From Geothrix sp. SG200 (GTDB lineage: Bacteria; Acidobacteriota; Holophagae; Holophagales; Holophagaceae), in assembly GCF_022808935.1 (NCBI RefSeq), contig NZ_JAKZFR010000007.1:1-64000 (forward strand): 64,000 bases of DNA. The letters run 5' to 3'. Positions 1 through 8,744 of the stretch are shown one piece after another (the stretch's first letter is position 1; every line of letters starts with the position of its first letter). The notes beneath the pieces were generated by a model that saw only the letters and a program-made list of their open reading frames with translations, did no database searches and had not been told where the DNA came from. A program made the translations under genes and the position numbers.

Positions 1-52
1 GCACGGCCGCCAGGGCGAGGGTGGCGAGCAGGGTGCGGAAGGGGTGTCGCAT
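1..52 (-). CDS. N-terminus of a secreted protein (partial)
   Basis: Only the first 17 codons are inside the window. They read MRHPFRTLLATLALAAV, a positively charged start followed by a hydrophobic core, as in a signal peptide. A GGAGG ribosome binding site lies five bases before the ATG, and a promoter-like pair lies further upstream at 90-117. The product cannot be identified from this fragment. Confidence 0.65.
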   Translation of the reverse strand, partial: MRHPFRTLLATLALAAV

Positions 53-89
53 GGAGCCTCCAGAGATTAGGTGTTTCACCATGCAATTC

Positions 90-117
90 AGTCTAGGCGC
101 TTCCAATGAAGTTGCAA
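90..117 (-). promoter_or_regulatory. Candidate sigma-70 promoter of the partial secreted-protein gene
   Basis: On the minus strand TTGCAA (112-117) and TAGACT (90-95) are separated by 16 bases. The start codon follows about 38 bases after the -10. The -10 resembles the TAGAAT/TAGACT hexamers seen before several other genes here. Confidence 0.45.
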
Positions 118-204
118 CACCTTTTTTTGAAAATCGCCGCCCCGACCCCTGAACGCCCCGTTTCGCGAGGGGCGATGCTGGGGAACCCAGCGTCTCCGCC
201 TGGG

Positions 205-1800
205 TCAGGTGGCCGCGTTCAGGTCCGCCAGATGGCGGCGGACGCCCGACGGATCGGGCTTCGGGCCAGTATTCATACCGGCATTCGCGCCGGGAGTGGC
301 TCCCGGCCGCTCTCCTCCGGTCCGGAAGAACCCGAGGGTGGCCTGGAGGTGCGCAGCCTGGGCAGACAGCTCCTCCGCCGTCGAGGCCATTTCCTCCGCG
401 GCTCCGGCATTCTCCTGGATCACGCGGCTGAGCTGCTGGATGGCCGAGTTGATCTGTCCCGCCCCCGTGGCCTGCTCCCGGGAGGCGGCGCTGATCTCCT
501 GGACCAGCTCGGCGGTTTTCCGGATGTCGGGCACCAGCTTCGCGAGCATCTTGCCCGCCCGCTCGGCCACGTCGACGCTGGCCGAAGACAGCTGGCTGAT
601 CTCGCCGGCCGCCACCTGGCTGCGCTCGGCCAGCTTGCGGACTTCGGAAGCCACGACCGCGAAGCCCTTCCCATGCTCGCCGGCCCGCGCCGCCTCGATG
701 GACGCATTGAGGGCGAGGAGGTTGGTCTGCCAGGCGATGTCGTCGATGATCTCGATCCGGGCGGCGATGTCCTTCATGGCCGCCATGGCCTCCGCCACCG
801 CGGCTCCGGTCTTCCCCGCGTCGCCGGCGGCCTGCATGGCCATCCGTTCCGTCTGGCTGGCGTTGTCCGCGTTCTGCCGAATGGTGGCGTTCATCTCCTC
901 GATGGAGGCGGCGGCCTCCTCGGCCGACGCCGCCTGCCGGGAGGTGCCGCTGGAGAGCTGCTCGGCGCCGATCGCGATCTGATGGCTGCCCCGGGCCACC
1001 TCGGCCGCGGCGCCCCGGATCTCCGTCACCACCTGGTTCATGCTCTCCATCATCTTCTTCATGGCGTAGAGCACCCAGCTGGCTTCGTCCCTCCCGGGCA
1101 CCTGGATCTTGACCGCTAGGTCGCCCTTGGCGAGCTGCTTGACTGCCTCCACGCTCAGGCGGAGCGGCTTGGCGACGCTGCGGGCGATCGCCAGGGTGAA
1201 CAGGATGAAGAGGAAGCCGGCGAGGCCCAGGCCGATGGCGAGGAGGCTCCGGGTCCTCGCCATGCTGGCGACTTCCGCGTCCTTCTTGGCGGTGAAGACC
1301 TTCTGCTGCTCTCCAATGAGCCTGATCAGGAGACCCTTGGCCTCGCGCCAGGCGGGCTTCTCCTTCTGCACCAGCAGCGCCGTGGCGGCATCCTGGTGCC
1401 CCAGGGAAGCCTGGCGCTGGACCTCGACCTGAAGGGCGTGGTCCTCGGCCCAGAGGGCGAGCAGGGTCGGCAGGCGTACCCGCATGCCTTCGGGGGCCAG
1501 GCGCTCCGCGTGGGCCAGGGCCTCGGCCGACTGCCGGTAGGCTTCTTCGAAATTCTGCCTGGCCTGGTCGTCGGCTGGATCGATCAGGAGATTCCGGGTG
1601 GCTTGGCCCATCTGCAGGCCTTCGGCCTGGGCCCGGTTGAGGTCCACGAGCAGCCGGAGGTCCCGATCGACCATCGCCGTGATCGAAGCCTCCATCTGGC
1701 GCCGCTGGACATGCGACAGCACCCCGATCGTGCCGAGGCTCAGGACGGTGAACCCGAGGAGCAGGTTCAGCTTCCATCTGATCGTCATGTTCTTGAACAC
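205..1800 (-). CDS. Methyl-accepting chemotaxis protein
   Basis: A membrane chemoreceptor of 531 residues that would signal to a CheA/CheW complex. There is a transmembrane segment near residues 7-26, a periplasmic four-helix-bundle-like region of about 150 residues, a second transmembrane segment near 185-204, a HAMP domain, and a cytoplasmic signalling domain. The conserved hairpin tip ([20 protein letters not shown]) lies near residues 350-370. No C-terminal pentapeptide tether is visible; the tail is Gly/Asn/Pro-rich. I chose the GTG at 1800 because GGAGG precedes it by eight bases; an ATG at 1788 is the alternative. No other chemotaxis gene is adjacent, and the ligand is unknown. Confidence 0.92.
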   Translation of the reverse strand: MFKNMTIRWKLNLLLGFTVLSLGTIGVLSHVQRRQMEASITAMVDRDLRLLVDLNRAQAEGLQMGQATRNLLIDPADDQARQNFEEAYRQSAEALAHAERLAPEGMRVRLPTLLALWAEDHALQVEVQRQASLGHQDAATALLVQKEKPAWREAKGLLIRLIGEQQKVFTAKKDAEVASMARTRSLLAIGLGLAGFLFILFTLAIARSVAKPLRLSVEAVKQLAKGDLAVKIQVPGRDEASWVLYAMKKMMESMNQVVTEIRGAAAEVARGSHQIAIGAEQLSSGTSRQAASAEEAAASIEEMNATIRQNADNASQTERMAMQAAGDAGKTGAAVAEAMAAMKDIAARIEIIDDIAWQTNLLALNASIEAARAGEHGKGFAVVASEVRKLAERSQVAAGEISQLSSASVDVAERAGKMLAKLVPDIRKTAELVQEISAASREQATGAGQINSAIQQLSRVIQENAGAAEEMASTAEELSAQAAHLQATLGFFRTGGERPGATPGANAGMNTGPKPDPSGVRRHLADLNAAT

Positions 1801-1858
1801 CAGGGGCCCCTCCGGGAAAGGTGACGTAACAATAAATGGCAATGCTCAATAAGTAACA

Positions 1859-1874
1859 AGCAATATGGGGGCCA
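1859..1874 (-). promoter_or_regulatory. Candidate sigma-54 (-24/-12) promoter upstream of the chemoreceptor
   Basis: The minus strand reads TGGCCCCCATATTGCT. GG and GC are ten bases apart, as in the RpoN consensus TGGCACG-N4-TTGCW, with the TGGC and TTGCT blocks intact. Transcription would begin about 50 bases before the GTG start. No enhancer-binding protein gene is nearby. Confidence 0.45.
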
Positions 1875-2038
1875 GCGACCTCGTCACGGCCCATTTCATG
1901 GACCGCATGCAGTTGACGCCTTAAATCGCCCAGAGGCAGAAACATCAGGTCGATCAAATCCTGTCCACCCGGTCAACGCCTGACCAGAAGGCCCCGAATC
2001 GGCTCACCCCCAGCCGCCACCGGGCCTACATTGGAGCC

Positions 2039-2881
2039 ATGGACCCGGGATCCCAGGCGCTCCGGCGCGCCCCCCTGCTCTCCGAGAGGCCCGCCGACGG
2101 GGTGCTGCTCCGGGCGGAATACTTCCAGGGCCAGATCGACTTCCGGGCTTTCTGCGCGACCTACCCCCACCACCGGGTGCTGTCCACCAACCCCCTGGTG
2201 CTGGAACCCGAGGCCGGAACCTGGGTGTACCTCGCCCGGTTCGGGGCGGCGGTGTTCTGGGGCGCCTCCCCCGAGGTCACGGCCTCGGTCCTCCAGGACC
2301 TGGCGCGCCTGCCGGGAACGGGCGCGCGGGCCGAGGCCGCCCGGGACGAGCTGCGGGTCCACCTCGGCGCCGAGGCGGACCGGGTGGGCTTCTCGGAGGT
2401 CTGGCTGCGGGAGCTCACCCTGGACAAGCTGAAGATCGTCTCGCTCGCCCTCGCCCAGAGCGTGGCCCTGGATGCGGTGGAGGCGGAGGTGAGCCAGGCC
2501 CTGGCCCGCTTCGGACCGGTGGTGACCGCCCTCCGCGAGGAGGGACGCCTGGTGCCCGGCCAGAAGGATCTGCTGCGCACCGTGGGCTTCGCCATGGCGG
2601 TGCGCGCGGCGGTGCTGGACACCCTCACCCTCTTCGACGACCCGCCGGAGACTTGGGAGAGCGAGGCGCTGGCCCACCTGGATGGGGCCCTCTTCGACCA
2701 GTTCGACCTGGAGGAGCGCCTGTCCGCCGTGAACCAGAAGGTGGCCTACCTCCAGGACGCCGGCGCCACGGTGCTGGACGTGCTGGCCCACCGCAAGGAC
2801 CAGCGGCTGGAGTGGATCATCATCGTGCTCATCCTGGTCGAGGTGGTCCTCTTCGTCTGGAAGGAGTTCCCCCTGAAGTGA
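2039..2881 (+). CDS. RMD1/YagE family protein (DUF155) with C-terminal membrane anchor
   Basis: A 280-residue protein with the DUF155/RMD1 pattern. The N-terminal half contains VYLARFGAAVFWG, the middle is helical and predicted cytoplasmic, and a single hydrophobic helix (IIIVLILVEVVLFVW) near 257-271 sits almost at the C-terminus, giving tail-anchored topology. Fungal and mitochondrial relatives (Rmd1, Rmd8, RMND1) are known, but the bacterial role is undefined. The gene stands alone, convergent with the DinB gene. The start ATG follows TTGGAGCC, a GGAG two bases away, which is close for a ribosome binding site. Confidence 0.8.
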   Translation: MDPGSQALRRAPLLSERPADGVLLRAEYFQGQIDFRAFCATYPHHRVLSTNPLVLEPEAGTWVYLARFGAAVFWGASPEVTASVLQDLARLPGTGARAEAARDELRVHLGAEADRVGFSEVWLRELTLDKLKIVSLALAQSVALDAVEAEVSQALARFGPVVTALREEGRLVPGQKDLLRTVGFAMAVRAAVLDTLTLFDDPPETWESEALAHLDGALFDQFDLEERLSAVNQKVAYLQDAGATVLDVLAHRKDQRLEWIIIVLILVEVVLFVWKEFPLK

Positions 2882-2891
2882 GCCGAAAAGG

Positions 2892-3413
2892 CTACACCTT
2901 CGGCGCCGCCATCCCGAACTGGGCCCAGCCCTCCTTCGTCGGCCCATAGATGCTGGGCACATGCAGGCCGGCCTGGCGCATGAGGACCGTCATCTGGCCC
3001 CGGTGGTGCGCCTGGTGGCTCACGAGCACGTAGAGCGCGAAGGCGCCCGTCCAGGTCTCGCCGTAGAGCGTGAAGTTCCGCCCCAGCTCCGTGTTGCTCC
3101 AGCTGCCCATGTGGTCCAGCAGGGAGTCGCTCACGACGCGGTAGGCGGCGACGATCTCGGCCATGGTGGGCGGCGGCGGCGTGGCGATGAAGCCGTCGGG
3201 GCCCAGCCCCACCGGGCCCTTCACCTTCAGGCCCAGGTTCTGGGGCAGCTCCAGGATGGTCTCCACCAGGTGCCAGGCCATGCGCCGCAAATCCCGGTGC
3301 TGCTCATCCACAGCCTGGTGGGCCGCGGCGTCCGGAATGGCCTCGAAGACGGCCAGGGTCTTCTCCGCCTCCTGCTGCCAGATGGTCTTGAAGTCCTCCA
3401 CGCGACGGAACAT
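2892..3413 (-). CDS. DinB family protein (putative metal-dependent thiol S-transferase fold)
   Basis: A 173-residue four-helix-bundle protein of the DinB/YfiT type. The expected metal-binding histidines are present in MAWHLVETILELP near the middle and in SHQAHHRGQM near residue 140. Members are often bacillithiol- or mycothiol-type S-transferases or uncharacterised metal-binding proteins, and the substrate cannot be told here. GGAGG sits five bases before the ATG at 3413, which decides the start over an upstream alternative. The carboxyltransferase gene ends 52 bases upstream on the same strand. Confidence 0.83.
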   Translation of the reverse strand: MFRRVEDFKTIWQQEAEKTLAVFEAIPDAAAHQAVDEQHRDLRRMAWHLVETILELPQNLGLKVKGPVGLGPDGFIATPPPPTMAEIVAAYRVVSDSLLDHMGSWSNTELGRNFTLYGETWTGAFALYVLVSHQAHHRGQMTVLMRQAGLHVPSIYGPTKEGWAQFGMAAPKV

Positions 3414-3465
3414 GCGGCCTCCGGAAAGATCCCCGGAAGCATAGCGCAAACCCGCGCGGAGGAGG

Positions 3466-4989
3466 TCAGACCGGCGTGACGCTCCTGCGCTTGGCGGGCC
3501 AGGACTCGCGTCGGCGGGCGCGGGCGAGGCGGGTGATGAGCTCGCGCCGGAGGTCGGCGGGATCCACGATGGCGTCCACGTGCAGGTCGGCGCCCAGCTT
3601 CTTCAGGTCGATGTCCTCGTTGTACTCGTCGCGGAGCTGCTGGACGTAGGCGGCCCGCTCTTCTTCGGGCTTCTCGGCGATCTTGTTGGCGAAGACGGCG
3701 TTCACCGCGGCTTCGGCGCCCATGACGGCGATGCTGGCTGTGGGCAGGGCCAGGGTGGCGTCGGGGTCGAAGCCCGGGCCGCTCATGGCGTAGAGGCCCG
3801 CGCCGTAAGCCTTGCGCACCACCACGCAGATGCGCGGCGTGCTGCAGGAGGCCATGGCACTGATCATCTTCGCGCCGTGGCGGATGATGCCCTGCTTCTC
3901 CACGGCGCTGCCGATCATGAAGCCCGGCACGTCGCTGAGAAACACCAGGGGGATGCCGAAGGCGTCGCAGAGCGTCATGAACCGGGTGGCCTTGTCAGCG
4001 CTGTCCACGAAGAGCACGCCGCCCTTCACGCGGGGCTGGTTGGCCAGGATGCCCACGGGCTTGCCCTCGAGGCGGGCGAGGCCCGTGATGATCTCGCCGG
4101 CATAGAGCTTCTTCACTTCCAGGAAGCTCCCCTCGTCCACCAGGCCCTCGATGAAATCCTTCATCTGGAAAGGGGAGTTGATGTCCTTGGGAACCAGTGC
4201 GCCCAAGGCTTTCGCTTTGGGCGATACCGCCTTCGGCGGAGCGGCGGGCAAGGCGTCTTCGCAGTGCCGGGGGAAGTAGGAGAGATACTGGCGGCAGAGG
4301 GCGATGGCCTCCTGCTCGGTCTTGCAGAGGAAGTCGCCGCAGCCGCTCACGGAGCAGTGCATGCGGGCGCCGCCCAGGTCCTCCAGGCTGATCTTCTCGC
4401 CGATGACCATCTCCGCCATGCGGGGCGAGCCCAGGTACATGCTGGCGTTGCCCTCCACCATCATCACCACGTCGCAGAAGGCGGGGATGTAGGCGCCGCC
4501 CGCGGCCGAGGGGCCGAAGAGCAGGCAGACCTGGGGCACCAGGCCCGAGAGCGCCACCTCCATGTGGAAGATGGTGCCGGCGTGCCGACGGCCGGGGAAC
4601 ATGTCGAGCTGGTCCGTGATGCGGGCCCCGGCGCTGTCCACCAGGTAGAGCATGGGGACCTTCATGCGCATCGCCACTTCCTGGATACGGATGATCTTCT
4701 CCACCGTCCGCGCGCCCCAGCTGCCGGCCTTGATGGTGCTGTCGTTGGCCATGAGCGCCACTGGGCGGCCATCCACCGTGGCCGTGCCCGTGATGACGCC
4801 ATCGGCGGGCAGGTCCTTGTGCAGCGCGTTGGCGAAGAGGCCGTCCTCGCTGAAGCTGCCCTCGTCCACCAGCAGGTGGATGCGCTCCCGGGCGAAGAGC
4901 TTGCCGGCCTCCGTGTTCTTCTCGTGGGCCTTGGCCGCGCCGCCTTTCTTGATGCGCTCAACTTCCGAATGGAACTGGTCCAGCTGCAT
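3466..4989 (-). CDS. Acyl-CoA carboxylase, biotin-dependent carboxyltransferase subunit
   Basis: A 507-residue crotonase-fold carboxyltransferase of the propionyl-/methylcrotonyl-CoA carboxylase beta class. It would transfer the carboxyl group from carboxybiotin to an acyl-CoA. Both halves show their oxyanion-hole glycines: GPSAAGGAYIPAFCD in the N-terminal domain, and KAYGAGLYAMSGPGFDPD with LPTASIAVMGAEAAVNAVF in the C-terminal domain. Length is normal for the family. GAGG precedes the ATG. The biotin carrier at 26008-26220 could be its partner, since none is adjacent. Acyl-CoA specificity (propionyl, methylcrotonyl or other) cannot be fixed from sequence alone. Confidence 0.9.
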   Translation of the reverse strand: MQLDQFHSEVERIKKGGAAKAHEKNTEAGKLFARERIHLLVDEGSFSEDGLFANALHKDLPADGVITGTATVDGRPVALMANDSTIKAGSWGARTVEKIIRIQEVAMRMKVPMLYLVDSAGARITDQLDMFPGRRHAGTIFHMEVALSGLVPQVCLLFGPSAAGGAYIPAFCDVVMMVEGNASMYLGSPRMAEMVIGEKISLEDLGGARMHCSVSGCGDFLCKTEQEAIALCRQYLSYFPRHCEDALPAAPPKAVSPKAKALGALVPKDINSPFQMKDFIEGLVDEGSFLEVKKLYAGEIITGLARLEGKPVGILANQPRVKGGVLFVDSADKATRFMTLCDAFGIPLVFLSDVPGFMIGSAVEKQGIIRHGAKMISAMASCSTPRICVVVRKAYGAGLYAMSGPGFDPDATLALPTASIAVMGAEAAVNAVFANKIAEKPEEERAAYVQQLRDEYNEDIDLKKLGADLHVDAIVDPADLRRELITRLARARRRESWPAKRRSVTPV

Positions 4990-5044
4990 GGGTGCCTCGG
5001 GATGGATCCTTCAGCATAGCGGCCCGGCGTGCGATCCTGGAGGG

Positions 5045-6244
5045 ATGCAAGACGCAGACGGGTCGCGGCGGACCGGGTTCCTGACGGTGCCTTTTCTCGT
5101 CGTCTGCGTTTTTTATTTCCTGGTCTTCGCCGCGGGCTACCAGCTCTTCCCCGTGGTGCCCCTGCGGCTCCGGGAGTTCGGCGCCAGCCTGGCGGAGAGC
5201 GGGCGCTTCCAGACCGCCTTCATGCTGGGCTCGGGCTTCGGGGCGCTGGTTACGGGTCCCCTGGGCGACCGCCTGGGGCCACGCCGCGTGCTGCGGGTCG
5301 CCACATTGGCGGTGGTGGGGATCCTCCTCGTCTACGCCCTGCTGAGAGTCCGCTGGGTGTTCTACCTGCTGGCGCCCCTGCACGGCCTGCTCTGGTCGGC
5401 CCTGCGCACGGCCTCCGTGGCCAAGGTGGGCGGCATCCTGCCCCTGGCCCACCGGGCCCAGGGGCTCTCGATCTTCGGCCTGACGGGCCCCGGCGGCGTG
5501 GCCGTGGGCCCCCTGGTGGGGCTCTGGCTGATGCCCCACCTGGGCTTCTCATGGATGCTGGCCCTGCTGGCGGGCGTCTTCGTGGCGCTGCACCTGCTGA
5601 TCGGCTTCCTGCCCCGCGAGGAGCCCCGCGAGATCGAAGCCGCGAGCCTGTTCCAATGGCCGGACCGCAGTGTGTGGGGTGCGGTGGCCGTCATGGGCCT
5701 GGTGGGCCTCAGCTTCGGCCCCATGCCGCCCTACAGCGCCCAGGAGGCGAAGGCCCTGGGCCTGCCCTGGCCGTCCGCATTCCTGACCTGCTTCGCCCTG
5801 GGCATGATGGGCATGCGCGGCCTGCTCGCCCTCACCGGCATGGGCCGGCGGCCCGTGGCCCTGCTGCCGTGGATGGCCGCGCTCACCGCCCTGGGCTACG
5901 GGCTGCTGGCCTTCCTGCCGGGGGGCCTGGCCCGGCACCTGTCCTCGGGCCTCGTCTACGGCGCGGGCTACGGCATGGTGCACACGCTCATGCTCACCCA
6001 TGTCATGGAGACCACGCCGCCCCACCACCGGGGCGCGGCCACCGGCGCCTTCTTCTTCGCCTTCGACGCGGCCACCGCCATAGGGTCCCTGGGCCTGGGC
6101 TGGGTCATGCAGCACGCCAGCTTCCGCTGGGGCTGGGCCGTCGGGGCGGGCCTGATGACCCTGTGCGTTCCCGTGGCGCAGCGCGTGGTCCGCAGACCGG
6201 CCGTGACATCCGTGCCGGGGGCCTCTGTCATCGTAGAGGGATGA
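5045..6244 (+). CDS. MFS transporter (first of a tandem pair)
   Basis: A 399-residue integral membrane protein with about twelve hydrophobic segments. The MFS loop 2-3 signature appears as GPLGDRLGPRR near residues 70-80. It is clearly paralogous to the next gene: both share PLRLR-x2-GASLAESGRF near residue 40, the loop motif, and a VYGAGY/LYGAGY-xMVHTL stretch near residue 310. GGAGG lies only one base before the ATG, an unusually short spacing, and the same GAGGGATG arrangement precedes the paralogue. The gene is divergent from the carboxyltransferase. Substrate unknown. Confidence 0.88.
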   Translation: MQDADGSRRTGFLTVPFLVVCVFYFLVFAAGYQLFPVVPLRLREFGASLAESGRFQTAFMLGSGFGALVTGPLGDRLGPRRVLRVATLAVVGILLVYALLRVRWVFYLLAPLHGLLWSALRTASVAKVGGILPLAHRAQGLSIFGLTGPGGVAVGPLVGLWLMPHLGFSWMLALLAGVFVALHLLIGFLPREEPREIEAASLFQWPDRSVWGAVAVMGLVGLSFGPMPPYSAQEAKALGLPWPSAFLTCFALGMMGMRGLLALTGMGRRPVALLPWMAALTALGYGLLAFLPGGLARHLSSGLVYGAGYGMVHTLMLTHVMETTPPHHRGAATGAFFFAFDAATAIGSLGLGWVMQHASFRWGWAVGAGLMTLCVPVAQRVVRRPAVTSVPGASVIVEG

Positions 6245-7401
6245 CGGATCTTTCGAGCCCGCGGCCGCGCCTGATGACGCGGCAGTTTGCCCTCGTCTGG
6301 GCCATCACGTTCGTGACCTTCTTCGCGGCCTTCCAGCTCTTCCCCACAGTGCCGCTGCGACTGCGCGCCCTGGGGGCCAGTCTGGCGGAAAGCGGCCGGT
6401 TCATGAGCCTCTTCACCGCCGGCAGCGCCCTGGGCGCGCTCTTCACGGGCCCGCTGGGCGACCGCGTGGGACACCGCCGCCTGGTGGTCACTTCCGCCTC
6501 GCTCTATGCGCTCTTCCTGGGCGCCTACGCAATGATGCCGGTGCGCTGGGGTTTCTACGCCCTCGCCTTCCCGCACGGCATCGTCTGGTCCGGCCTGCTG
6601 ACGGCCACCATGGCTTCCCTCTCCCATGTGTTGCCGGAAGATCGCCGCGCCGATGGCCTCAGCCTCTATGGCCTGGCCAGCCCCGGGGGCGTCATCGTGG
6701 GCCCGCTGCTGGGCCTGTGGATCCACCAGCATTGGGGGTTCGCCCCCATCGGGTGGTACCTGGCCGCCCTGTTCCTGGCCCTCGCCGGCCTGGGCACCAC
6801 CCTGCCCAAGGACCAGCCCCACGGCCGGGCCGAGGGTTTCCAGCGGCCGGACGCGTCGGCCCTGGGCCCCAGCCTCGTGCTCTTCTGCGTGGCCCTGGGC
6901 TACGGGGCGCTGGGGAGCTACACGGCCCAGGAGGCCCTGGCCCTCGGCATGCCCCTGCCCTCCGCCTTCCTCTCCTGCATGGCCCTGGGCATGGTGCTGA
7001 TGCGCATCGCCATGCTGCGGACGGGCTTCGGCAGGCGCCCCATCCGCCTGCTCCCGGCCATGCTGGTGGGCGCCCTGGCGGGCATGATCCTGCTGGCCGC
7101 CCTGCCCGGAGCCCTGGCCCGCCATGTGACTTCCGCCGTGCTCTACGGGGCCGGCTACAGCATGGTCCACACCCTGCTCAACGCGAAGCTCCTGGAGACG
7201 GCCGACCCCAAGCGCCGGGGCGCGGCCTTCGGGGCCCTCCTCTTCGCCTTCGACTCGGGCATCGGCCTCGGCAGCTTCGGCCTGGGCTGGATCATCGGCC
7301 ACCAGGGCTACCGCATGGGCTGGGCCCTGGGTGCGGCGGCCATCCTGGCCTCTCTGCCCGTGGCCCTCCGGCTCAGCCGGCCTGCGACCGTCTGCCCCTG
7401 A
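6241..7401 (+). CDS. MFS transporter (second of a tandem pair)
   Basis: A 386-residue twelve-segment MFS protein with loop 2-3 motif GPLGDRVGHRR. Its start overlaps the stop of the first transporter in ATGA (6241-6244), so the two are probably translationally coupled. Similarity along the whole length points to gene duplication. Because both copies keep the full transport core, they may act separately or as a heterodimer; the sequence does not decide. A hairpin at 7405-7437 follows the stop. Confidence 0.88.
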   Translation: MTDLSSPRPRLMTRQFALVWAITFVTFFAAFQLFPTVPLRLRALGASLAESGRFMSLFTAGSALGALFTGPLGDRVGHRRLVVTSASLYALFLGAYAMMPVRWGFYALAFPHGIVWSGLLTATMASLSHVLPEDRRADGLSLYGLASPGGVIVGPLLGLWIHQHWGFAPIGWYLAALFLALAGLGTTLPKDQPHGRAEGFQRPDASALGPSLVLFCVALGYGALGSYTAQEALALGMPLPSAFLSCMALGMVLMRIAMLRTGFGRRPIRLLPAMLVGALAGMILLAALPGALARHVTSAVLYGAGYSMVHTLLNAKLLETADPKRRGAAFGALLFAFDSGIGLGSFGLGWIIGHQGYRMGWALGAAAILASLPVALRLSRPATVCP

Positions 7402-7404
7402 CCC

Positions 7405-7437
7405 CTGGATCTTGGCCTCTGGAAGAGCCAAGTCCAG
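7405..7437 (+). terminator. Hairpin after the MFS pair
   Basis: CTGGATCTTGGC pairs with GCCAAGTCCAG (11 pairs with one bulged T) around a ten-base loop, four bases after the stop codon. There is no T-tract, so intrinsic termination is uncertain. Confidence 0.4.
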
Positions 7438-7445
7438 GCCCCGGC

Positions 7446-7488
7446 TTGACGTCATTTTAATTTGAGTGCAAACTATTTGAATGCAAAT
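7446..7488 (+). promoter_or_regulatory. Tandem palindromic operator overlapping the marR start codon
   Basis: Two copies of ATTTG-N4-CAAA lie 15 bases apart: ATTTGAGTGCAAAC (7460-7473) and ATTTGAATGCAAAT (7475-7488). The second is a perfect 5-bp inverted repeat with a four-base centre and contains the ATG at 7481. TTGACG at 7446-7451 could be the -35. MarR-type dimers typically bind palindromes of this size, so autoregulation of this cluster is likely. Confidence 0.55.
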
Positions 7489-7972
7489 TAATAACTCTGA
7501 GACTCAGGAAAAACACCTCCACGCCGAGGAGGTCATGCAAAGCCTGAGGCGCATCGTCAAGGCGCTGCACGACTACTCGATGCGGGTGGAGAAGCAATGC
7601 GGGCTCACCGGTCCCCAGCTCTGGGCCCTCTGGGAGTTGAACCGGGCCGGCACGCTCTCGCTGAAGGCCCTCTCGAAACAGATGCACCTCGAACCCAGCA
7701 CGGTCACGGGTGTGGTGGAGCGCCTCCACAAGCGGGGCCTGCTCACGCGGGAGCCCGACCCCGCCGACCGCCGCCGGGTGATGCTCTCCCTCACGGCGGA
7801 AGGGTCCCAGCTCCTCAAGGGCGCGCCGCATCCGGCCCAGGGGCAGCTCCTCTACGCCCTCCACGGCATGGACCTCGACTCCGTGGCGAGCCTCAACCAG
7901 TCCCTGAAGCGGCTCGCCTCGGACATGGAGGTGGATGCGACCGACGCCCGGTTCTTCTTTGCGGAGGGCTAG
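7481..7972 (+). CDS. MarR family transcriptional regulator
   Basis: A 163-residue winged-helix regulator. The helix-turn-helix and wing fall near residues 55-110 (LSLKALSKQMHLEPSTVTGV, then DPADRRRVMLSLTAEG with the family's D-x-RDRR-like wing). It leads a same-strand cluster for compatible-solute synthesis and mechanosensitive channels and overlaps its own putative operator. No ribosome binding site precedes the ATG at 7481, so the message may be leaderless; an internal ATG at 7535 has GAGGAGG only two bases away. The effector is unknown, but osmotic or ionic control is suggested by context. Confidence 0.88.
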   Translation: MQINNSETQEKHLHAEEVMQSLRRIVKALHDYSMRVEKQCGLTGPQLWALWELNRAGTLSLKALSKQMHLEPSTVTGVVERLHKRGLLTREPDPADRRRVMLSLTAEGSQLLKGAPHPAQGQLLYALHGMDLDSVASLNQSLKRLASDMEVDATDARFFFAEG

Positions 7973-7973
7973 G

Positions 7974-8744
7974 ATGGCGGTCTTCCATCTCGCGACCGAC
8001 CTGGATGGCACTTGGCTGCCGGACCCCGGCCAAGTTCCCGACCTCCGACGGCTGGAGGCGACCCTGCTCGCGCAACCCGGGGCGGTGCTCACCTTCGCCA
8101 CGGGCCGAACCTTCCTGTCCGCGCTCGAAGCCATCGAGCGGTGGGGCCTCCTGCCCCCGCAGCACCTGATTTCCGATGTGGGGACGGCCCTCTTCCACCG
8201 CAGGCCCGATGGCTCCTGGGAGGAGGACCGCGCCTGGGCCGACCGCGTGGCCGGACACTGGGACGCTGGCGCGGCGCAGCGCCTCCTCGAGGCCGGCCTG
8301 CCCGACGGCCTCCAGGTCCAGCCGGGCCTGGCCCCCATCCGCAGGCTCGGGCTTCAGCGGGCCGCAGGCGCGGACATGGCGGAGGCTGGGCGGAAGCTCC
8401 ACCTGGCCTGCGAAGCTCACGGGCTGAAGGCTGACATTCTGCCGTCCCACGATCTCTACTTCGACGTCCTCCCGCCAGGCGTCCACAAGGGCGCGGCGCT
8501 CGCGTTCCTCCAGCAGACCCAGGATCTCCCGCGGCCCGTGGTGGGCTGCGGAGACTCCGCCAACGACCTGGGCCTGTTCGAATTCGCGGACCACCCCGTT
8601 CTCATGCCGACCGGGCTCGATGACCGGGAAGCGCCTCCCGCCCTGATCCGCCGGGCCCGCAGGGCCTCCTTCCCCGGCCCCCGGGGGATCCATGAGGCCC
8701 TCGCCGCCTTCGGCCTGCTTGATGAGGAGGAACATGACCATTGA
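7974..8744 (+). CDS. HAD-IIB sugar-phosphate phosphatase (sucrose-/glucosylglycerol-phosphatase type)
   Basis: A 256-residue HAD phosphatase of subfamily IIB. Motif I is DLDGT near residues 9-13, motif II the Thr of FATGRT, motif III the Lys of GVHKGAAL, and motif IV GDSANDLGLF. It starts one base after the marR stop with GGAGG six bases upstream, and ends 11 bases inside the next gene, a GT20 synthase. Phosphatase then synthase is the domain order of fused glucosylglycerol-phosphate phosphatase/synthase proteins in some gammaproteobacteria. The likely role is to dephosphorylate the product of the next enzyme. Confidence 0.85.
   Translation: MAVFHLATDLDGTWLPDPGQVPDLRRLEATLLAQPGAVLTFATGRTFLSALEAIERWGLLPPQHLISDVGTALFHRRPDGSWEEDRAWADRVAGHWDAGAAQRLLEAGLPDGLQVQPGLAPIRRLGLQRAAGADMAEAGRKLHLACEAHGLKADILPSHDLYFDVLPPGVHKGAALAFLQQTQDLPRPVVGCGDSANDLGLFEFADHPVLMPTGLDDREAPPALIRRARRASFPGPRGIHEALAAFGLLDEEEHDH

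Noticed and set aside
153-205. Terminator for the chemoreceptor gene
   Set aside because: CGCCCC/GGGGCG and ACCCAG/CTGGGT stems are short and no T-run follows on the minus strand.
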